64,000 bases of DNA from Isoetes taiwanensis (lineage: Eukaryota > Streptophyta > Lycopodiopsida > Isoetales > Isoetaceae): NCBI GenBank assembly GCA_021234155.1, contig JAJEKV010000014.1, positions 11,181,563-11,245,562 on the forward strand, written 5' to 3'. Shown one piece after another: positions 11,574 to 23,130 of this stretch. The translations under genes and the position numbers were made by a program. The notes under the pieces were generated by a model. The model was not told the origin of the DNA. It searched no databases and was given only the letters and a program-made list of their open reading frames with translations. Every line of letters begins with the position of its first letter. Position 1 is the first letter of the stretch.

Positions 11574-12368
11574 GTACCTTTGTACAGTCTTCCATTTGAT
11601 TGGAAACACAAGTTTTTTATGGTTCGACCGGACCTTCCAGAATTTTGTGAATTCCCTCAAGAACAGGGGGGGAGCAGATGCACAGAACACTAACATAAAG
11701 GAAGGGCTGGATGGCATTTTGATTGCAAGATGCCAATACATATTTGTTCCAATTCTGCAAGGCCCAAATGTGGCATTGGCAATACTTGTGCTTGCTGGTC
11801 CAGTGAAAAGCTCTTTTCCATCTATAGCTAGCCCAAGTATACAGATCCTCTCTCCTGTCAAAGGCTATGTACCCGATGCTAAAGTGGTCCAGAAGTAAGT
11901 ATGAGTTTCTGTTTTGTTTTTTATGATTTGATTATTCTCATATTGCAATTTTTTTCTTATGCTTGATTTATTCTCACATTGCAATTTTGCAGGTTTTATA
12001 AGCTTGTGATCAATAACATGATGCTCGGATCCAACAGCTTAAGCCATGGTAGGAAGAACTTTGATGCTCCTGTGTTCTGTCCTAAAATGCCAGAAACTAG
12101 TACCAGCAACCCTTGCATGTACATTGTGGCTTACATGCACAAATTCATAGATGCCGTGGTTGATGCACAACCAAGCTCCATTTTTGTAAGTAGAACATGT
12201 TATTTTCCTATTAGTTATTTGTTGGTATAGTCCTCTAATACTTATGCACCATGCAGATGACACCCAGTTGGTTCACTGATGCCTATGCCAAGTCACGGAG
12301 GGATCATCTAATGGAGGCATTAATTGTCGAAAGCGAGATGAATATACAAGCAGTTGTTCCTACACAGG
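11574..12368 (+). pseudogene. Ulp1/C48 cysteine peptidase-like exons, catalytic His site altered
   Basis: Three exons join with good splice sites: 11574-11894 (GT at 11895), 11993-12185 (AG before, GT after) and 12257-12368. The first ends with ARCQYIFVPILQGPNVALAILVL, matching the Ulp1 strand in which 'HW.L.V' carries the catalytic His; here it reads NV. The second has FCPKMPETSTSNPCMYIVAYM, matching the 'P.Q....DCG.FV..YM' block. The Cys is kept while the preceding Asp and following Gly are Pro and Met. The third reads TPSWFTDAYAKSRRDHLMEA, a common tail of transposon Ulp1 proteins. The family cleaves SUMO-like conjugates; this copy is probably inactive. Ulp1 domains are often carried by plant DNA transposons, so the location fits. 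Confidence 0.6.
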
Positions 12369-12581
12369 GTAGATAGTCTCTTTGACTTGTTTGTAAATTA
12401 CAGTTTTGTATGAGTCATACTTCGAGCTTCTTTGTACTCAATAAGTAATGAAAAAATTAATTTATTTGTCTCACTTACACATGTGCAAATAACAATTGTG
12501 TAATTATCAATGTGTTTTCTCAATTGTGTGATCTGAAATGTAATTATAAATTGTGAATCTCAAGTGTTTTCTTGCTGACAG

Positions 12582-12866
12582 GTGAATCATCTAATTCAGG
12601 GAGAAAGCTCATTATCTTTGACTTAAATTCTGTGTTGGGCAAGAGTGTGCACAAGAATGAAAATATTAACTCAAGATACCAACAGATCCAGAAAGATGAG
12701 CTTCAATTTAATATAGGAAACATGTTTTTTTACTGCAGGCCAGGGTTAGCATCACTGTTAGCATTTGTAAGAGAAGGGTTTGATGTTGCCATCTGGTCTT
12801 CACTGACTTCTAAAAATCTTCACCCAATTGTGGAACATATTTGTGATGCTTTTTCCATAAAGCTGA
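12582..12866 (+). pseudogene. FCP1/NIF HAD-like phosphatase domain, N-terminal half, split by LTR element
   Basis: After an AG acceptor (12580-12581) the open frame reads RKLIIFDLNSVLGKS, the place of the HAD motif DxDx(T/V). The second Asp is Asn, as in a plant subfamily of FCP1/TIM50-like proteins, so phosphatase activity is doubtful. FYCRPGLASLLAFVREGFD and VAIWSSLTSKN follow, the second HAD motif region with its Ser/Thr. The frame is open up to the LTR element at 12867 and resumes in the same frame at 23131. The next codons then continue without a stop, showing that the insertion is younger than the exon. Confidence 0.75.
12862..12866. repeat. target-site duplication GCTGA, left
   Basis: GCTGA directly before the left LTR, matched by GCTGA at 23126-23130. 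Five bases is standard for LTR elements. Confidence 0.9.
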
Positions 12867-14361
12867 TGTGATGTCCCCTACTCATATACGATGCCCGCAC
12901 CGTATACAAACAGGAGTTCATCCCCCGTACCAGCTCCATACTGATACATGGCCCTCCACATATCACTGTGACCGTCTGGAGTCCACAGTGGGAAGAGTGA
13001 AGGGGTCATTTTACCCCGTCTCCCTCAGGGCCTACCTAGCTGCGGAAGCGTAAACATACACGTCAGTAACATAACATCATATATCCACCTCGAAGGGTGG
13101 CACATCAACATCTGCATAGACAAAGATCAGCACAATACAAAGGAAGTTCCTATCCAAGGCTCAGACTCCAGGGGATGACTGACAAGCTTGGGTCTCCAGA
13201 GTTCAGTGCAGACAGAATCATGACAATGGATTGGGCTGGCATAAGAACATGGCTTAGGGTTGTCCACTCCATCCGCCCCTCCTGTGCACACTTTGCAGAG
13301 TAGGTTGAAAAGTGTTGGGACCTGACTGTAGCCCGCCGGATGCATAGCCAAAGGGGCTATTCCTGGGTTGCATCTCCCCAGTTCCGATGTTTTTTTTATG
13401 TTTCTGTGACAACAGAGATCTACATGCTGACCCAAGGTGACTAGAGGGCCACTGCCCTTATTCGACTTAACCCACTGGAAGGTGAACTCCACCCCACGGG
13501 TGTCGAGCCCATGCCTTACCCACACTCAGTGGCAAGCCATTAGACCTAGTCACTCCGATCCCCTGTAGGGCCTTACACACCGAGGGGATCGGTCAAGGGT
13601 CGAACACCTAACCTCATTCTAAGCCGGTCCTGGCCCCTTCACCCACAAACTGTGGGGTTCTTGTACACAGCCGAATTCTAGTAATGCACTAAGAGGGACT
13701 AGCTAGGAGCATCATCTACTAAGCTTTAAGTCTCTACCCCCTTCCCAATACAATGAGTCCACGTAATACATCCGGCCCATCATATCAACATAAGTAATAA
13801 GAACTAATCTAATTCATAGAGTTAGGTTCTTTAGTTAGAGTCAATCTCAGGATCTGCTTGGCTACTAAGGGTGATTTAATAGGCTAAATCTACTGGTTTG
13901 AAGGCTGGAATAAGGTTTAGGCTATTCAATCGACCAAATACCTGATCCCTGGTTCACTCCTCTCGATCCGAAGGCGTCCATGTCTCGCTTTAGCCGGGAT
14001 GCGGTCGGAAGGATGATCCGACAAGTCAGGGGGCACCTGCAGGCGGATCGTGGGAGTTGGAATTGACTCCTCAGCGCGACCTGAGCTCCCGGTCCAGGGG
14101 TCAAAAAAGGGAAAGTTAGGGTTTGGTGCCTTATGTAGGCTATCAGTTAGGTTTAGGGTTTCCATGACCCTTGGTCTACCTTTAATGGGTTAAAGGTCTA
14201 AAAGTGCTCACATTGCTAAGTGTACGCACCATTGCAAGTTGCTCCCTAGGGCGCCCTTGCTTGGGTACACGTCGGCGTACACGTCGATTGGAACGGCGTG
14301 TACGCGTGACGGTGCAGTACGGTATATGTCTTGAGACCGTATATCGTACCGGAACGTCACA
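12867..14361 (-). repeat. 3' LTR (left copy)
   Basis: Direct repeat of 21633-23125. On the minus strand it starts TGTGACGTTCCGG at 14361 and ends at 12867 with ..ACATCACA. About 40 bp at 13386-13425 (poly-T containing) differ completely from the other copy. Confidence 0.93.
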
Positions 14362-14374
14362 TTCTCCCCACCTT
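14362..14374 (-). promoter_or_regulatory. polypurine tract
   Basis: The minus strand reads AAGGTGGGGAGAA directly before the 3' LTR. A near copy of the same motif lies at 14404-14416. Confidence 0.8.
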
Positions 14375-17300
14375 GGATTGATGCTGTCCGCAGCATCGTG
14401 AGTCTCCCCACCTTGGGATCTTCCTAACCTGCAATCAACCTGATGCATACGATATACTACTATAATACTTACACATTTATTAAGATTACCTTAAGGTAAT
14501 ATTTTTAAATCATTATTACGCCATTACATTATCAAATAACTTGTCAATTCGTAACTTCTATTAAAATAAGGTACTTATTAGTCTCCGTTATCACAACATT
14601 TAGTTTATCGCAATTTAACACTTTCATATACAATTATTATTTAAGGTACTCTTCACTCCTTGCAACACATTATAACAAAATTTGTGTTGCAAGTCTTCGT
14701 AGCTCGACCCCCTTGCCCTCCGGAGCGCTCTATTGGCCTGCAGGTCGACACTACGTTATTACCATTTTAATTATTAATAAAATTTTGGTTATATGGTGAC
14801 CACCCCACCTATCTACATGAATGCATGGCTAATCTCCCTACAGAGGAAGAGGATGCTTCTTCCATCGTGGCCGTGGAGACAGCGCCCTATAATGCCTATA
14901 TGCCGCTCATGCCTACACCTTTAGTTGCCCAACGTGGAGGATAGGTCCTTCCCGTATATGGGGCGTGAAGGACAGATTCCTCCTATCAATGCATATATGG
15001 GGCTAGAGGTGCTTTTCCTATCAATGCATTCCTGAATGACCTCTTATCTCTCGAGGTCGTCTACTTCCGTGGGACGGAAGTAGACTTTTTAATCTACCTT
15101 CCACTCATCCAAGCAGAACCGCGGTCATGCCTACATCGACATTACACCACGTCCTAAAGATCACCGTAGTGGTCTCATCATCGGTAACAACGCATGCAAC
15201 CCATACCTAGCATAGGTTGCATGCGCAGATTAATCTTAACTACACATGAAATTAATCTAAACACAAATCGACATGCCTGAGCCGATTTTTTGCTGGCTCC
15301 TTTAATTCATGTGATTAACATAATTACCCTATAAGGTAATATTTATGAATTAACATTATCATACTATCGGATACATTACTTCCGATAGTACAATTATATT
15401 TACTTTAAGCTTTGCAATATTTAACGACTTTTAGATCGCGATTATATTTAAACAATAACCCTGATTTAGACCTATTGTATCATCGACAAGGTTTTAATTA
15501 TCATACACAAGAATTAGATGTGCTTCTTATTCTCTTCCTTGGGTCCTGCATTACCCTTGGAAGTATATCCCTAAGATGCACTTAAGTATATCCGAATTCT
15601 ATTTTCTATTTATATTTATAAGGACCCCGAGGTCATATAGCTATCCTTGGAAGGAATTGCATCCTTGCGAAGGATTAATTAACATGCTACCTCACATTAC
15701 CGTTGTTATTTAACTTATTTCCCTATGATACATATACGTACAACAATTTCTATCCAGTTATTAGGATCTATATTTAACTTATCTATAAGACACATTAAAG
15801 CTTATAATGCATGCGCACACCTTACCTAAGGCTAGAACACATCCACCCATTGAGCCGGCGTCGAGTAATTTGGAGATGACTTGGTCGTTGCATTGCTCCC
15901 ATACTTTTGCTCCACTTCATTGGTGTAGTTAGCTATCACGTCAGTCTCGCACGTTGAAGGCCATTGCCGGAGTGAACTCTATTCTACGGGTCGGTCAATT
16001 CGATGCAAGTACGTTCAATCATAAGATTGAGCCCTCCCACTTTCTTCGAAAGGAAAATGGTCCTGCACCCCTTCAATGACGTTGTACACAACGTCATATG
16101 TATTCTCTCCCCTTAAGAGGTTATACGCTTCTTACTTAGCGCATTAATTTACTAGCCTTAGCTAACATATATAACCATCTAAGATGGATGCACATATTAT
16201 GTTATCATTTATTTCAATATAGTTATGGTTTACCTACTTAGTTAGAACGATTCTAAACCACAAGGTTTTGTCATCATGACAATTCCCTTTGTCCCAGAAG
16301 ACTATTTGATTACTATAATTCTTATTTTAGATGTACCTTACATGTATTATTGTTTTATATTCTAGAGATTCCCCCTTTCTTAGTTATTTAAACTCTTGGA
16401 ATATTCCTACCAATCGAATTGATGCCATCGTAACAAGTTGGCCGGACTTGCTAGATTACTTCTTTTCTTTCGGTTGGATTATTCTTTTGGAGGTACTAGA
16501 TTTATACATGGTCAACAATTATCCTAGTAATGATTCCTTCTTAGCGAGGTGATCAATCTCACCAAGTGGTTTCAATATGTTGGATGTCTGTTAACAATCG
16601 TGTATAATTTTAGTTACTCCTATGCATTTCCTTCCCAATACTTGACGTTTAGATCAATATTGGGGCAATCCTTTCGGCGAGAATATCTGGAAATGCCTTC
16701 TAATCCCAATATGGATGTTACCGTCCATACATTTAACCTACTAGGCCCCATGGCCTTCGATGCTTGAGCTTGCTAGAAGCTCATCCACTCGTTGCCTGCT
16801 TGAAGTAGCAAGGTGACGTTCTTCCGAGTCGCTCGATACTTCAGTCTCCTTGACGGTGGCTCCTCTTTGATGTAGAGGTTGACTTTGTTCGTTAGAAGCC
16901 TCGCATTGCTTGATGGTGTAGTTGATTGCTTGAAATCTTCCATGCCGCTTTTCAAAAGCCTGAAGGTGGCGCCGTTGAAGAAGATCTTTCATCTTGAAAT
17001 CTTTGTCTTGGCAGCTAAAGGATGACTCTGTATCCGGTATTGTTTCTTCGACTCCATCGATGTCTCATACGCCCGAAGAGTGTTGAGGACGTTGATTGCT
17101 TCACCCCTACAAATTGCCTGACATCTCTTCCTTTGATCTGTTACGCTATGGGAGGGAAGGAATGACAAGGAAACTATATATGCAAGGCATATAACTTACA
17201 TAGTTAACTAGAGCTATTAGGTCCCCCTTGTGCCTCCCTTCGAGTTGCACACCTACTCCTTGGTGATGTCATCGATGTTCCTCCGTGCAATGGTGTTGAT

Positions 17301-20300
17301 GATCTATATCCTCCTATTTGTACGTCAGCTCATACTCCGGGGTAACTTGTTGATATACTTGGGCCCTCCGATGTTTGTCGGCTATGGCACAACACGCTTT
17401 GCATCACATTCTAACTAAAGGTGTGCTGGTCGTTGATGCTTCGACATTTCGGTCTGCTTCTTGATCCTGTTCTCGGGCGGTAATTGTTCCCCCCTTCATG
17501 ATACTTGAAGCTATTTGGAGTCGTCTCTTGAGGCTGTGCGCGATTCCTTTGGCTATACTCCTCTGGAGTTGTTCTCTTCTGCAGTTATTCTTTGAATCGT
17601 CCATCCTTGTGTTCAGCAAGTTGCATGCAAGTCCGCGTGCAAGTCATCGGCTCGCCTCGCCTAGTTGCTTCTCCATCGTGCTTCCAAACTTCCTTGTTTG
17701 ATCCTCTCGATCACATGGCTTGGACGTTTCTCAGTGCCATGCCATCTTCTTGTCTTGAGGTACCTTCCGGTGGCTTTGATTGTGCTCGTCAGTCTCGATC
17801 CTCCTGTTGCCTCTAGGGAGCTCGTGGAAGAAGTCGGTTGCTAGCACTTCTCCAGCTTTTAGTTCCTGACCTTTGTCCCTCTATGCATGTCGGTCTCTCT
17901 GGTAAGTAAAGCATCATGGCTCTCCTTCCTACTGGCTATGTTGTCGGGGTGATGGATCCTTATATCTGCGCAGCTTGACCCTTGAGTTGAAGAAGTACTT
18001 GCCTTAGATATACTTGTCGTTGAATAGCCTGGCTATTATCTTGAACTCTCCTTTTTTTTTTTTTTTTGCCGAAGGTGCTTCAGTTGCTATCCTTGTCGTT
18101 AAGGTGTCGAATGCTTCTACCTTGGGCGTTTGATGTCCCACATGTCGGAGGTACGATCGGCTTCTTTTCTTCTAATTACTGGTAGGGGTACCTGACGAAG
18201 CCATCACCTAGTTGTTGAAGGTATATCTCCTCGTCGCAGTGCCTTTCGTAAGTGCCTCTCTATCTAATACCTGTGTCATAGCGCATCACCCTATATTACC
18301 ACAAGGTGGAATTATGGTCGTCGAGATGTTGCCTTCTTAGTTGGCTCGTTGATGTCGGGTCTTTCCTCCTTCTATTGTTGAGGCCACTCGTGTCATAAGT
18401 TCATCAAGTGTTGCCACTGCCACAAGATGTAGTGTTTGCGCCTCGACGATGTCCCGTCGTGCAACCGATGATCTTGACATGACCTGTTGTTGTCTTATTC
18501 TGGCATTGGGTGGACGAGCGGTCTTCTACTTGAGGGCACTTCCCGAAGTGTTTGGAGTCGAAGGTTTGCTTGGGCTCTGGTCGTTTCTCCCTTGTACTTG
18601 CTCTTCCATTTTGATCTTGGACTATCGTTGTGCTTCCTTGCTTCCTTATTTAGTAGTCGAAGTGAAGGAGCTTCCTGATCTAAGCGCTAAATCTGTAAAA
18701 CATGACTTTAAACTCATGTTTCTCCACTATATCTGTGAGCACCCGAGATATACAATAGACATACACGCATTTACATTGGGATTTTAATTCATCCACTTTT
18801 TCAAAACAACTACGAAGATCTACTTAAATGTTTATACTCCTTTAGGGTTTCCCCTCCTCCTATCGCGTTTGATCCTTCGGTTTTGCTGCATCTTCTTCGT
18901 TCTGGTTGACTCCAGGATTCCTTTGAGATGCTGCTACTATTGTATTCGAGCTCGTCACGCCAAGTTGCGAAGAGTATTCGTCGATGTGATCCCTTGAAAA
19001 AGATGCTCCTCCTTAATGTGTATGTTCGTCGTGAGGAATGCGGTGACCGCTCGACGTCCCTATATGCGGTGTGTCGTTGCAGGGTTGCCAATGTGCGGTG
19101 CCATTGATCGGTTGAGTAGGATCACCTGGCTGTTGCAGTCGGGCATTCTTGAATGTCTTCGAAGCTCTGAGATTGTGGTCTCGGTAGGCAGGCATTGTCA
19201 TTCCTCCGCAGGTTGAATTTCTGAGCGCGACTCCTGTTGCTTGGGCTTTGCTTCATTCCGAGGTGCCTCTCCTGTGCCTGGAAGTGTGGTCATCTCCATT
19301 GCATCTATCATCGCTCCTTCTGGTCGCCTTTGTGTGATTTGTACCGCTGCTAGGTCGCTCCTCCGGCCCTTTGGGTCCTATCCATTCGAAGTCTCGCCTC
19401 CTTATCCGTCTCAGACATCACCGGGACTTGATGTCTTCAAGAAGTTGCGCCTCTAGTTTTTCTCAAGGCTCTCGCCCCTCAGATTGAAAAAGCAACGCCA
19501 GATATCCTAGAGTCTAAGGGTCTACTTGAAAGGCTCTCTTACAACATTCGGGCTCTATAAGCAAGCAAGATGGCTCGAAAAGATTATCGAGACATATCTA
19601 TAATCTACAAGTCTATGGGCATTAGGACGTGTGGTATGGCATGAAATGAGGTTTGTTTTGCAAAGCCTTCATGATGTTTGAGGCATACTCTAAGGTCCTA
19701 CAAAGTTGGTTTGGGGGAGTCCAATCTCTACACATGGAGTGACTTGGGCAGCTCTAGACTCTAGCTCCTTTCTAGGTATCCTGGCAATAGGGAGTGTCAA
19801 TGTGGCGGCTATATAAGTCAAACTCTATTAGAAGGACACAAAATTAGGTCAAGGTTTATGCCTTTGGCATGAGCAGAGGTGATGTACCAACAGTTGGACT
19901 TGGGTTGCTATGCTGAGGTCTAGATGACTATAACAAAGGGGTGTTCCTGGGCACTTCTATTTAGGAGTAAGGCATCAGCTTCGAGCCGAGAGCAATACTT
20001 GCGAGGTACTAATGGGGTATGCTTCTATTTACAAACAAACCACAGTTTGGAAAAACAATTCAAGGGTTTGAGCAATTTTGGACATTTTGAGCTAGGTTTT
20101 GACATTTCTAGCATAGTTATAAATGGATTCTAGGCTGTCTAACGGTCCTATTGCAACAAATTTCAGGCGATTTGGAGCTCTGTAGCTCAAGTTATGGGGG
20201 TTCAAAGTTTGGAGGTCTCACACATGGCGCCCAGATAAAAAACTGAAGTTTTGTTTTTGCTCTTGGCGCGACGTGTGAGACATCGGCCCCATTTTGGTCA

Positions 20301-20637
20301 AAACTTGTCCAATTTGGGTGATCTAAGGGTCTAATCATGCTAGGCTCATCGAGTTAGGCAGAATTGACCCCTTACTTGGTCGATTTGGAGGTGTTTTGGT
20401 CTAGTTTAGGACTAGTTTAGGTATGAAGGTCTCACACGTTGCGCCTCGTTCAAAAACTGGAGTTTTGTTTTTAGACCAGGCGCGACGTGTGAGACATCCT
20501 CTCAAATTGGTCTAAAATGTCTGTTTTGACTAAGACAAAAGCTGGAACTTACTAACTCAACTTAATTAAGTAACTTCATACACTTATAATTTACTCTAAA
20601 ACACTTTGTATTAAACAAAATTTTATCATTTACGAAA
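14375..20637 (-). other. LTR element interior without recognisable pol
   Basis: About 6.3 kb with only short open frames on either strand. Minus-strand pieces at 19091-18810, 17619-17404 and 16992-16741 are rich in Arg, Gln and Ser and could be decayed gag-like text, but none shows a zinc knuckle, protease, RT or integrase motif. A 20-base poly-T-like run lies near 18050. Nothing else is supported. Confidence 0.6.
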
Positions 20638-21086
20638 TTAATAAGGCTCTCCTTTGGTGTAGTTGGCAAGCTGCATGTCCTTCCTCATTAGAGTTACTCT
20701 CTTGGCGTGTACTGTGCAGGCTGTTGAGTCTTCAAAATGTTGGACCAGCTTCTGCTCTGCTACTTCTTGAACCTTGGTCTACTGCTCTCGTTCTGCCCTC
20801 TCCTCTTCTTGTATCTCTCGCTCTATCTGCTCGTACGCTTCTTGGGTCTCTTCATCCATTGAATCCGGAGATCCGATGTCCTCTTCCTCTAGTGCTTTCG
20901 TTGATCCCTGGGATCCCTACTCCTGGGCTGGCTTGGTCGACTGACCGTTCCTTGATGACTACCTTGACGTTCGGGGTCTTCTTCGTCTCTCGCTTGGGCT
21001 CCTCCAAGCCTTTGCCCTTCCGCTTCTTGCCTCTGGCTGTTTCGCCTTGTCGAGGTAATCGAGCGGTCATGTTTGGTGCGCGCCAT
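20638..21086 (-). pseudogene. histone H3 / CENH3-like degenerate reading frame inside the LTR element
   Basis: An ATG at 21086 opens with MARTKHDRS. MARTK is the histone H3 start and MARTKH is typical of plant centromeric H3. About 149 codons later, before a TAA at 20638, a different frame ends with KVQEVAEQKLVQHFEDS, then HAKRVTLMRKDMQLA. That is the H3 alpha-2 end, loop 2 and alpha-3; Leu and Arg/Lys in TLMRKDMQLA resemble CENH3 (TLM[RK]KD) more than canonical H3 (TIMPKDIQLA). The total span equals a CENH3 protein. The middle is not recognisable: it is Lys/Arg-rich in one frame (GETARGKKRKGKGLEE) and acidic in another (EETQEAYEQIEREIQEEER). A stop (about 20782) and a frame change break it. 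It is in the sense direction, about 550 bp inside the 5' LTR, the normal place of gag. It is probably captured from a host gene. Confidence 0.7.
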
Positions 21087-21417
21087 GTCGATCGGAGGTC
21101 GGGCGCCCTAAAATCGCTTCGAAATGCGGAGCAATTTTCTAAACAGGGAATCTACAAATGAGGGGAGGGGGTCCTAGGTCTACTTATAGATGGCCAATTC
21201 TGGGTCTGGGTTTCTAAGAAAAATGTTTAATTATACTACCTATATGTAGACAGGAAGACACTTAGCAAGATAAGATGACAACTAAGCTATGATGAATGCA
21301 GATGCTGTCTCTATCTAGCTTAAGGGTCTTGGTTCTAAGTCTAAGGCTTGGCCATTAATATTATGTAACATTATTAAAGCTTAAATCTAATTAAGAATCA
21401 TATTTTAAACATAAACG

Positions 21418-21482
21418 ATGCCCGCCCTCAGTGGTTGGCACGGGGGGGTTTGGGGGGGTTCAATTCCCGCTACTGTGGGAAT
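21418..21482 (+). other. tRNA-like (box A / box B) remnant
   Basis: CCCTCAGTGGTTGGCACGGG resembles a tRNA D-arm/box A region and GGTTCAATTCCCGC resembles box B (GGTTCGANTCC). They are separated by a G-rich run, and the sequence cannot fold into a full tRNA. Probably a tRNA-derived SINE piece or degenerate repeat within the element leader. Confidence 0.3.
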
Positions 21483-21619
21483 CCTTTTAAGATGAGGTTC
21501 AAATAGATTGAAAAGCTAGACTAATCTAGCTAATTCCTAGCTTAAAATTCGAGTCACCATGTTACTTTTTTGAAACTTAGCATAAACTCTTAGCTTTGCT
21601 ATTGGTCCCCAAAAACATT

Positions 21620-21631
21620 GCTCTGATACCA
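21620..21631 (-). promoter_or_regulatory. primer-binding site, initiator tRNA-Met
   Basis: The minus strand reads TGGTATCAGAGC one base inside the 5' LTR, complementary to the 3' end of plant initiator methionine tRNA. It fixes the element's orientation. Confidence 0.92.
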
Positions 21632-21632
21632 T

Positions 21633-23125
21633 TGTGACGTCCCCTACTCATATACGATGCCCGCACTGTATACAAACAGGAGTTCATCCCCCGTACCAGC
21701 TCCATACTGATACAGGGCCCTCCACATATCACTGTGACCGTCTGGAGTCCACAGTGGGAAGAGTGAAGGGGTCATTTTACCCCGTCTCCCTCAGGGCCTA
21801 CCTAGCTGCGGAAGCGTAAACATACACGTCAGTAACATAACATCATATATCCACCTCGAAGGGTGGCACATCAACATCTGCATAGACAAAGATCAGCACA
21901 ATACAAAGGAAGTTCCTACCCAAGGCTCAGACTCCAGGGGATGACTGACAAGCTTGGGTCTCCAGAGTTCAGTGCAGACAGAATCATGACAATGGATTGG
22001 GCTGGCATAAGAACATGGCTTAGGGTTGTCCACTCCATCCGCCCCTCCTGTGCACACTTTGCAGAGTAGGTTGAAAAGTGTTGGGACCTGACTGTAGCCC
22101 GCCGGATGCATAGCCAAAGGGGCTATTCCTAGGTTGCATCTCCCCAGTTCCGATGGGGCAGGTAGGGATCACTCCCACCAGAGATCTCCATGCTGACCCA
22201 AGGTGACTAGAGGGCCACTGCCCTTATTCGACTTGACCCACTGGAAGGTGAACTCCACCCCACGGGTGTCGAGCCCATGCCTTACCCACACTCAGTGGCA
22301 AGCCATTAGACCTAGTCACTCTGATCCCCGGTAGGCCTTACACACCAGAGGGATCGGTCAAGGGTCAGAACACGAACCTCATTCTAAGTCAGTCTGGCCC
22401 CTTCACCCACAACCAGGTGGGGTTCTTGTACACAGGCCGAATTCTAGTAATGCACTAAGAGGGACTAGCTAGGAGCATCATCTACTAAGCTTTAAGTCTC
22501 TACCCCCCTTCCCAATACAATGAGTCCACAGAATACATCCGTCCATCATATCAACATAAGTAATAAGAACTAATCTAATTCATAGAGTTAGGTTCTTTAG
22601 TTAGAGTCAATCTCAAGATCTGCTTGGCTACTAAGGGTGATTTAATAGGCTAAATCTACTTGGTTCAAGGCTGGGAATAAGGTTTAGGCTATTCAATCGA
22701 CCAAATACCTGATCCTGGTTCACTCCTCTCGATCCGGCGTCCATGTCTCATTACTCGCCGGGATGCGGTCCGGAAGGATGATCCGACAAGCTGGGCGCAC
22801 GGACGGATCGTGGAGTTGGAATTGACTCCTGCACGCCGAACCGAGCTCGGAAGGTCTGTGGCCGAAAAAAGGGAAAGTTAGGGTTTGGTGCCTTATGTAG
22901 GCTATCAGTTAGGTTTAGGGTTTCCATGACCCTTGGTCTACCTTTAATGGGTTAAAGATCTAAAAGTGCGCACATTGCTAAGTGTGCGCACCATTGCAAG
23001 TTGCTCCCTAGGGCGCCCTTGCTTGGGTCGCCGGGCATTACCGCCGATTGAAGCGGCGTACGCAGCGTGGCGGTCTGCAAAGACGATATACGTCTTGAGA
23101 CCGTATATTGTACTAGAACGTCACA
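21633..23125 (-). repeat. 5' LTR (right copy)
   Basis: Direct repeat of 12867-14361, starting TGTGACGTTCTAG on the minus strand at 23125 and ending at 21633, one base before the primer-binding site. Confidence 0.93.
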
Positions 23126-23130
23126 GCTGA
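23126..23130. repeat. target-site duplication GCTGA, right
   Basis: Copy of 12862-12866 directly after the right LTR. Confidence 0.9.

Larger units (their letters stand above)
12867..23125 (-). mobile_element. non-autonomous LTR retrotransposon with a CENH3-like fragment
   Basis: Two direct repeats of about 1.49 kb (12867-14361 and 21633-23125) begin TGTGA and end GTCACA, bounded by the target duplication GCTGA (12862-12866 and 23126-23130). Orientation is minus. Next to the right LTR, GCTCTGATACCA (21620-21631) is the complement of TGGTATCAGAGC, the initiator tRNA-Met primer site. Next to the left LTR, the minus strand reads AAGGTGGGGAGAA, a polypurine tract. The 7.27-kb interior holds no recognisable protease, RT or integrase, so it is a large non-autonomous derivative. 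It sits inside the FCP1-like exon of the DNA transposon. The LTRs are highly similar by eye over most of their length, with local blocks of difference. Confidence 0.93.

Noticed and set aside
12867-14361. Open frames inside the LTRs (e.g. 13097-13303, 21863-22069)
   Set aside because: Identical in both LTRs simply because the LTRs are repeats, with no domain or start context.
20724-21161. 145-codon plus-strand open frame
   Set aside because: It is the antisense of the CENH3-like region; composition (Leu/Pro/Ser-rich) and lack of any domain fit a shadow frame.
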